From contig CALCYB010000102.1 of the NCBI GenBank assembly GCA_937906485.1, positions 1-10,864 of the forward strand: a DNA stretch of 10,864 bases. The letters run 5' to 3'. Source of the stretch: an uncultured Rikenellaceae bacterium. GTDB taxonomy: Bacteria; Bacteroidota; Bacteroidia; Bacteroidales; UBA932. This document shows, piece by piece, positions 5,930-10,864 of this stretch (positions within the stretch are counted from its first letter, which is position 1; each line of letters opens with the position of its first letter). A program made the translations under genes and the position numbers. The notes under the pieces are model-generated. The model did no database searches and was not told the DNA's origin. It saw only the letters and a list, made by a program, of their open reading frames with translations.

Positions 5930-5947
5930 CTATAAATAACATTACAC

Positions 5948-8113
5948 ATGAAAAAAAGAACGTACCTGTTTTTTGCATCCATGCTGATGCTGCTGGCCCC
6001 GGTCCGCGCTGACGAAGGCATGTGGATGCTTCCCCTGCTGGAGAAAATGAATGGAAAAACCCTCGCAGAAATGGGTTTCACCATTACTCCCGAACAGATT
6101 TACAACCTCAACCAACCCTCCTTGAAGGATGCAATTGTCATCTTTGGCCGGGGATGTACCGGTGAAATTGTCTCTGAAGACGGATTGCTGTTCACCAACC
6201 ACCACTGCGGTTATGACAACATCCGTGAATTGAGTTCCGTGGAACACAACTACCTGCGGGACGGATATTGGGCCATGAACCGGGATGAAGAACTGCCTGC
6301 ACCGGGTCTGACCGTCACCTTTCTGGAAAGCATGACCGATGTGACCAAAAAGGTGGAAAAGGCCTTGCGCAAAGCCGACAATGACCGGGAACGCGACTCC
6401 CTGATGGCCGTTGTCCGCAAAGAAATGACCCAGGCGGCCGTTAAGGACACCCCTCACCTCCACGCCCAACTCACTTCTTTCTACGGAGGCAACCAATATT
6501 ACCTGATCATTTACCAGACATTTACCGACATCCGTTTTGTGGGTGCACCCCCGTCCTCAATCGGCAAGTTTGGAGCCGACACCGACAACTGGATGTGGCC
6601 CCGCCATACCGGCGACTTTTCTGTATTCCGGGTCTATGCTGGAGCGGACAACAAACCCGCCGACTACTCTCCGGACAACGTGCCTTACCACCCCAAAAAA
6701 CACCTGAGTATCTCGTTGAAAGGCTATGAGCAAGGCGATCCCACCTTCATCATGGGCCACCCCGGTTCCACCAACCGCTTCATGACCAGTTATGAACTGG
6801 CCCAGACCCGCGATTACAACAACGCCATCCGCATCCACGCCCGTGGAGTCCGTCAGGAAGTCATGATGGCCGATATGGAAGCGGATGCCAAGGTGATGAT
6901 CCAATATGCCTCCAAATACTCCGGTTCTTCCAACGGTTGGAAAAAATGGATCGGCATGAACGAGACCTTTGCCAAACTGGACGTAGAAAACCGTCGGGCT
7001 CAAGAAGAAGCCGAATTTACCGCCTGGATGAATGCCAACCCCAAACGCATTGAAAAATACGGTCAGGCTCTCCAGAAAATCCAATCTGCACTGCAGGCCC
7101 GCGAACAAGTGATTGTTCCTTACCTCTATTTGAGCGAATCCCTGGAACGCATTGAGATTTCTGCCATTGCTACGGTCGCAGCCTCCTACCTGGACAAACT
7201 GCTGCACTGGGAAGGCACCCAAGAAGAAAAAGAACAGACCATGGCAATGTTCTCAAACTACCTCCAAAGTTTCTACAACGATTACAACGCGCCTACCGAC
7301 CGCAAGATAGCGGAAGCAATGATTGAATTGTACCGCAACGAAGTGGACTCCGAACACTATCCGGCATACTTCAAGACCATTGATCAGGATTATGCAGGAA
7401 GCAGCGCGGCATTCCTGGATGATGTCTTCAACAACTCTCCCTTTGCCTCCTACGAATCCCTGACGGCCTTGATTGACGCTTCACTGGAAAGCGGCAAGAA
7501 CCTGGCTGCCGACAACCTGGCGGTCAAGATGGGACGTGACCAACAGACACTGATGGCTCCGCTCAGAAAAGCCTATAGCGAACCGGAACGTATGTTGGCA
7601 GAAGGCAAGAAAGAATACATTGCAGCGACACTCCAGATGCGCAAGGACGAGCCGATTTATCCGGACGCCAACTTCACCATGCGCCTGACCTACGGTACCG
7701 TACAACCTTATTCTCCCCGCGATGCCGTCTTCTACAACTACTACACCACCAGCCGGGGCATTCTGGAAAAAGAAGACCCCAACAACTGGGAATTTGAAGT
7801 ACCGGCCCGTCTGAAACAGCTGATCAAAAACAAAGACTTTGGCGACTATGCCTTGGAAAACGGAGAACTCCCCGTAGCCTTCCTCTCCACCAATGACATC
7901 ACAGGAGGTAACTCCGGCAGCCCGATCCTGAACGGAAACGGCGAACTCATCGGCCTGGCCTTTGACGGCAACTGGGAAGCCATGCGCGGTGACGTGATGT
8001 TCGAGCCTGACCTCCAGCGCTGCATCAACGTAGACATCCGCTACGTCCTCTTTGTCATCGACAAGTTTGGCGGAGCAGGCTATCTGTTGGAAGAAATGGA
8101 CATTATCCGATAA
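5948..8113 (+). CDS. dpp7: Exported S46 dipeptidyl-peptidase, DPP7-like
   Basis: This 721-residue serine exopeptidase removes dipeptides from the N-terminus of oligopeptides in the periplasm or at the cell surface, supplying amino-acid-fermenting Bacteroidota with transportable dipeptides. A signal peptide is clear: MKKR, a hydrophobic stretch, and probable cleavage after VRA at residue 21. The trypsin-like catalytic halves carry TNHHCGY (His86), TGDFS (Asp223, probable) and TGGNSGSP (Ser656); a long helical region lies between them, as in the family. Residue 18 after the catalytic Ser is Gly674 (FDGNWE). In the family Gly here marks DPP7, which prefers hydrophobic P1 residues, while Arg marks DPP11, which takes Asp/Glu. 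The assignment to DPP7 rests on this one position and on recalled family knowledge. It is the first gene of an operon; mrp starts two bases after its stop codon, so translation of the two may be coupled. Confidence 0.95.
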   Translation: MKKRTYLFFASMLMLLAPVRADEGMWMLPLLEKMNGKTLAEMGFTITPEQIYNLNQPSLKDAIVIFGRGCTGEIVSEDGLLFTNHHCGYDNIRELSSVEHNYLRDGYWAMNRDEELPAPGLTVTFLESMTDVTKKVEKALRKADNDRERDSLMAVVRKEMTQAAVKDTPHLHAQLTSFYGGNQYYLIIYQTFTDIRFVGAPPSSIGKFGADTDNWMWPRHTGDFSVFRVYAGADNKPADYSPDNVPYHPKKHLSISLKGYEQGDPTFIMGHPGSTNRFMTSYELAQTRDYNNAIRIHARGVRQEVMMADMEADAKVMIQYASKYSGSSNGWKKWIGMNETFAKLDVENRRAQEEAEFTAWMNANPKRIEKYGQALQKIQSALQAREQVIVPYLYLSESLERIEISAIATVAASYLDKLLHWEGTQEEKEQTMAMFSNYLQSFYNDYNAPTDRKIAEAMIELYRNEVDSEHYPAYFKTIDQDYAGSSAAFLDDVFNNSPFASYESLTALIDASLESGKNLAADNLAVKMGRDQQTLMAPLRKAYSEPERMLAEGKKEYIAATLQMRKDEPIYPDANFTMRLTYGTVQPYSPRDAVFYNYYTTSRGILEKEDPNNWEFEVPARLKQLIKNKDFGDYALENGELPVAFLSTNDITGGNSGSPILNGNGELIGLAFDGNWEAMRGDVMFEPDLQRCINVDIRYVLFVIDKFGGAGYLLEEMDIIR

Positions 8114-8115
8114 TT

Positions 8116-9189
8116 ATGCAAGCACTCATCAACCAAGTCGAAGCCATTCTTCGCACTATCGAACATCCGGCCAAGGAGGGCGACCTGCTCTCCTTAGGCT
8201 ATATCGAAGATATCAAAATCGAAACGGATGCGGAAAACAACCCTTATCAGATCCGCTTCCGTCTCGTATTCCCGACCCGGGACCCGCTGGCCGGTTCACT
8301 GAAAGCAGCCTGCAATGAAAAATTGAAAGCTGCTTTCCCCAATACCCGGATCTCGATTGTCGAAATCGTCCGCGAGAAAAAACGGGAAGTAAGAAACATC
8401 AACTCCCTGGATGACAGCCAGATCAAATCCATCGGAAAGATTGTAGCCGTAGCCTCCGGCAAAGGAGGTGTCGGGAAATCCACCGTCACCGTCAACCTGG
8501 CGGTAGCGTTATCCCGCTTGGGGTATAAAGTGGGCGTAGTGGATGCCGACGTCTATGGTCCTTCCATCCCCAAGATGACCGGAACAGAAGGCCAACAGCC
8601 CGGAGCAGAACTGGTGGACGGTCAGGAATGTTTCATCCCCCTGGAAGTATTCGGCATCAAATGGATGTCCATCGGCTATTTTGTCGCACCGGAACAAAGC
8701 CTTATCTGGCGCGGTCCCATGGCCTGCAATGCCCTGAAACAACTCCTGCTTCAAGCCAAATGGGGCGAGTTGGATTTCCTGCTCATTGACCTGCCTCCGG
8801 GAACGGGAGACATCCACATCACCCTGGTCAACGACATTCCCCTCAACGGAGCCATCATCGTCACCACACCCCAGGATGTGGCACTGGCCGATGTGGAAAA
8901 AGGCATCAACCTGTTCCGCAACCCCAAGGTCAACACTCCGATTTACGGACTGGTGGAAAATATGGCCTGGTTTACTCCGGAAGAATTGCCCGATAACCGC
9001 TACTACATCTTCGGCAAGGATGGCGGAAAAGCCATTGCAGAACGTTACGGTCTGAACCTGATCGGCCAGATTCCGATCTATATGGGAATCCGTGAAGGCG
9101 GCGATGCCGGCACACCTGCCGCATTGCAACAGAATCCTCAAGGCGAAGCCTTTCTGGAAATTGCAGAAAAATTGAGCAGCATCGCCTGA
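8116..9189 (+). CDS. mrp: Mrp/ApbC-type P-loop ATPase, Fe-S cluster carrier, lacking the CxxC motif
   Basis: This 357-residue cytoplasmic protein belongs to the Mrp/NBP35 group of ATPases, which bind and deliver Fe-S clusters. An N-terminal MIP18/DUF59-like domain covers residues 1-90. It is followed by the deviant Walker A motif SGKGGVGKST (114-123), DADVYGPSIPKM, GPMACNALKQLL and LLIDLPPGTGD, all typical of the family. In many members a CxxC pair follows the VENM stretch and holds a cluster between two subunits. Here that place (residues 283-300) reads MAWFTPEELPDNRYYIFG and has no cysteine. As far as I recall, this replacement is usual in Bacteroidota homologues, so it is a lineage trait rather than damage, but Fe-S carriage by the usual ligands cannot be assumed. 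It sits between the S46 peptidase (2-base gap) and mutY (4-base gap), surely in one transcript. Confidence 0.94.
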   Translation: MQALINQVEAILRTIEHPAKEGDLLSLGYIEDIKIETDAENNPYQIRFRLVFPTRDPLAGSLKAACNEKLKAAFPNTRISIVEIVREKKREVRNINSLDDSQIKSIGKIVAVASGKGGVGKSTVTVNLAVALSRLGYKVGVVDADVYGPSIPKMTGTEGQQPGAELVDGQECFIPLEVFGIKWMSIGYFVAPEQSLIWRGPMACNALKQLLLQAKWGELDFLLIDLPPGTGDIHITLVNDIPLNGAIIVTTPQDVALADVEKGINLFRNPKVNTPIYGLVENMAWFTPEELPDNRYYIFGKDGGKAIAERYGLNLIGQIPIYMGIREGGDAGTPAALQQNPQGEAFLEIAEKLSSIA

Positions 9190-9193
9190 CGGC

Positions 9194-10291
9194 ATGAAAA
9201 CACGGTTTGCCCCAACCCTGCTGGAGTGGTACGATACCAACAAACGCCTGCTGCCCTGGCGCGAAACGCGGGATCCTTACCGGATCTGGATTTCAGAAAT
9301 CATCCTGCAACAGACCCGCGTGGCCCAGGGCTGGGCTTATTTTACCCGTTTTACCGAACGTTTCCCCACCCTGGAGAGCCTGGCCTGCGCTGACGAACAA
9401 GAAGTCCTGCGGCTATGGCAGGGGCTGGGTTATTACAGCCGGGCCCGCAACCTTCATGCTGCTGCCAAACAGATCTGTGAGCGGTTTGGTGGCCGGTTTC
9501 CCAAAACCCTCGAAGAAGTCCGGTCCCTACCCGGCATCGGAGATTATACAGCAGCGGCCATCTGTTCTTTTGCCTACGACCAACCCACAGCCGTTGTGGA
9601 TGGCAATGTCTATCGGGTACTGAGCCGTCTCTTCGGCATCTCCACTCCGATTGACTCCACACTCGGAAAAAAAACATTTGCCCTCCTGGCCGATCAGTTG
9701 ATTTCCCACGAGCGGCCCGGTGACTACAACCAGGCCATCATGGACTTCGGAGCAACTGCCTGTACCCCAAAAAATCCGACCTGCACCAATCTGTACGCCA
9801 ATTGCCCCTTTATCGGACAGTGCGCAGCCCATAGGACCGGTCAGATTGACCAACTGCCGGTCAAATCCAAAAAGAACAAGATCAAAACCCGCTACTTCCA
9901 CTACCTGCACCTGCATTGCCAGGACAACACCCTGCTGCACAAACGGACAGCAGACGATATCTGGAGACACCTGTACGAATACCCGATGCTGGAGACCGGA
10001 CAACCGCTCGGTGCAGCCGAATTGATGCAGCATCCCCAAATCCAGAACTGGTTCCGGGACGCAGGACCGATCACCGTCCGCTCCGTTACTCAGATGCCCA
10101 AACACCAGTTGTCGCACCAATGCATCCATGCCGTCTTCTTCGAGTGGGAAATCAAAAAAATTCCACCGGAATGGACTTCCGATGGAATCAATTGGCTGGT
10201 AGTGCCTGAATCCCGGCTGAAGGACTACCCTGTCAGCCGGCTGATGGAAGGCTACCTGGCTAAAACACAGAATTACCAATCATCGTTGTAA
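9194..10291 (+). CDS. mutY: Adenine DNA glycosylase MutY with unusual Fe-S ligand spacing
   Basis: This 365-residue base-excision-repair enzyme removes adenine mispaired with 8-oxoguanine. The N-terminal helix-hairpin-helix domain has the catalytic Glu35 (WISEIILQQTRV), the hairpin LPGIGDYTAAAI (112-123) and the catalytic Asp136 (VVDGNVYRVLSR). The Fe-S ligands are Cys190, Cys197, Cys204 and Cys210, a CX6CX6CX5C pattern; the family pattern is CX6CX2CX5C, so four extra residues lie between the second and third Cys. The C-terminal domain (about 230-350) is NUDIX-like and includes KHQLSHQ (about 303-309), matching the 8-oxoguanine-reading loop. The ATG at 9194 lies four bases after the mrp stop, and the N-terminus fits the family. 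The last 32 bases overlap the 3' end of the convergent glutaminase gene, with no terminator visible. Confidence 0.96.
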   Translation: MKTRFAPTLLEWYDTNKRLLPWRETRDPYRIWISEIILQQTRVAQGWAYFTRFTERFPTLESLACADEQEVLRLWQGLGYYSRARNLHAAAKQICERFGGRFPKTLEEVRSLPGIGDYTAAAICSFAYDQPTAVVDGNVYRVLSRLFGISTPIDSTLGKKTFALLADQLISHERPGDYNQAIMDFGATACTPKNPTCTNLYANCPFIGQCAAHRTGQIDQLPVKSKKNKIKTRYFHYLHLHCQDNTLLHKRTADDIWRHLYEYPMLETGQPLGAAELMQHPQIQNWFRDAGPITVRSVTQMPKHQLSHQCIHAVFFEWEIKKIPPEWTSDGINWLVVPESRLKDYPVSRLMEGYLAKTQNYQSSL

Positions 10292-10864
10292 AACGCTCTA
10301 GGGCCTCGATACCCAAGGTTGAATTGCCGTGGGGATTCAAGGCCGGACTCCAGACGGCTATGGACAGTACATTCGGAATGTAAGCAACCACTCCGCCACC
10401 GACGCCGCTCTTACCCGGCATACCCACCCGAAAAGCAAAGTCACCCGACTCGTCGTAGAAACCACAGGTCATCAACACGGCTCCCAGACGCTTGGCCTGG
10501 CTGGAAGTCAGCAACTCATTGCCGGTCCATGGATTGACCCCCCTGTTGACCAGAAACTGAAAGGACTTGGCCAGATCCCGGGTATTCATCTGCAGGCTGC
10601 ACTGATGGCAATAAGCATCCATCAGATCATGGACATCGTGGTGGATGTTGTTGTAACTTTTCATAAAATGGGCCAGAGCCCGGTTGCGGTCCGAATTCTC
10701 CAGTTCTGACAAGGCCACCCGACTGTCGTATCCCAGCGAGGGATTTCCACTGACACATCTGACAAAAGCAAGCAATTCCTCTTTTGGATTCTTAAAATAA
10801 TCCAGCAGCCGGTCCGTCACCACCAATGCACCGGCATTGATCATCGGATTACGGGGAATACCGG
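10260..10864 (-). CDS. glsA: Glutaminase, C-terminal part, cut by the window edge
   Basis: About 200 residues are visible, the C-terminal two thirds of a roughly 300-residue glutaminase, which hydrolyses glutamine to glutamate and ammonia. The frame stays open to the right edge, where it reads GIPRNPMINAGAL, a family hallmark; the ATG within that motif is internal, not the start. Further marks are FMKSYNNIHHDV, AKRLGAVLMTCGFYDESGDF, VGMPGKSGVGGG, IAVWSPALNPHGNS and the end GIEALERFTTMIGNSVF, which follow E. coli GlsA (YbaS/YneH) closely. The catalytic Ser-x-x-Lys lies in the missing N-terminal part. In enteric bacteria glutaminase with glutamate decarboxylase helps acid resistance; no decarboxylase is visible here. 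The gene converges on mutY and overlaps it by 32 bases. Confidence 0.94.
   Translation of the reverse strand, partial: GIPRNPMINAGALVVTDRLLDYFKNPKEELLAFVRCVSGNPSLGYDSRVALSELENSDRNRALAHFMKSYNNIHHDVHDLMDAYCHQCSLQMNTRDLAKSFQFLVNRGVNPWTGNELLTSSQAKRLGAVLMTCGFYDESGDFAFRVGMPGKSGVGGGVVAYIPNVLSIAVWSPALNPHGNSTLGIEALERFTTMIGNSVF

Noticed and set aside
5887..6084. N-terminal extension of glycerate kinase by 66 residues
   Set aside because: The extension lacks family similarity, overlaps the divergent peptidase gene and its signal peptide, and the standard N-terminus starts at the ATG at 5886.
6557..7222. 221-codon minus-strand open frame within the S46 peptidase gene
   Set aside because: Mirror image of a conserved coding region; the translation shows no domain or signal and has no promoter or gap of its own.
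8509..9243. 244-codon minus-strand open frame across mrp
   Set aside because: Antisense shadow; the plus-strand frame has the complete ATPase motif set.
9527..10279. 250-codon minus-strand open frame across mutY
   Set aside because: Antisense shadow of mutY, whose catalytic and Fe-S residues are all in the plus frame.
10842..10844. ATG at 10844 as the start of glutaminase
   Set aside because: It lies inside the conserved PRNPMINAGA motif, and the frame continues open to the window edge, so the gene is simply cut.
1..10864. Mobile elements, CRISPR array, tRNA or rRNA genes, riboswitches, defence island
   Set aside because: No transposase, integrase, regularly spaced repeats, tRNA cloverleaf or known aptamer core was seen; gene content is housekeeping throughout.

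Overview
The window looks like ordinary chromosomal DNA from a member of the Bacteroidales (phylum Bacteroidota). Four things point there: an S46 dipeptidyl-peptidase, a family concentrated in this phylum; an EF-G paralogue of the EF-G2 type; several perfect TAnnTTTG elements, the -7 box of the Bacteroidota primary sigma factor; and start regions mostly without Shine-Dalgarno sequences. The genus cannot be fixed from the sequence. I see no mobile element, phage gene, CRISPR array, rRNA or tRNA, and no gene-free stretch longer than about 190 bases.

Layout. At the left edge (1-114, minus) is the 5' end of an exported protein or lipoprotein gene that leaves the window. A strong hairpin terminator at 156-197 separates it from an EF-G-like gene (217-2370, minus) whose GTPase domain has lost the catalytic histidine. 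A 108-residue AraC-type DNA-binding protein (2437-2763, minus) lies directly upstream of EF-G2 on the same strand. Divergent from it is a small XRE-type regulator with a coiled-coil tail (2952-3338, plus). Its 3' end overlaps the 3' end of a membrane protein with an HExxH zinc motif (3313-4008, minus). RNase HII (4080-4700, plus) is divergent from the membrane protein and convergent with glycerate kinase (4732-5886, minus), with a perfect hairpin between the two 3' ends.

On the right, a tightly packed plus-strand operon runs S46 dipeptidyl-peptidase, Mrp-type ATPase, adenine DNA glycosylase MutY (5948-10291), with gaps of 2 and 4 bases. Mrp proteins carry Fe-S clusters and MutY needs one, so these two may be functionally linked; the exported peptidase in front probably just shares the promoter. 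MutY overlaps the 3' end of a glutaminase gene (10260 to the right edge, minus).

How the genes work together. Most are housekeeping functions: RNA/DNA hybrid removal, oxidised-guanine repair, Fe-S handling, peptide and glutamine use, glycerate phosphorylation. I found no convincing undescribed multi-gene system. The points most worth a second look are the catalytically altered EF-G2 behind a mini AraC-type regulator, the four-residue insertion in the Fe-S ligand loop of MutY, the missing CxxC in Mrp, and the overlapping or face-to-face arrangement of several promoters and gene ends.
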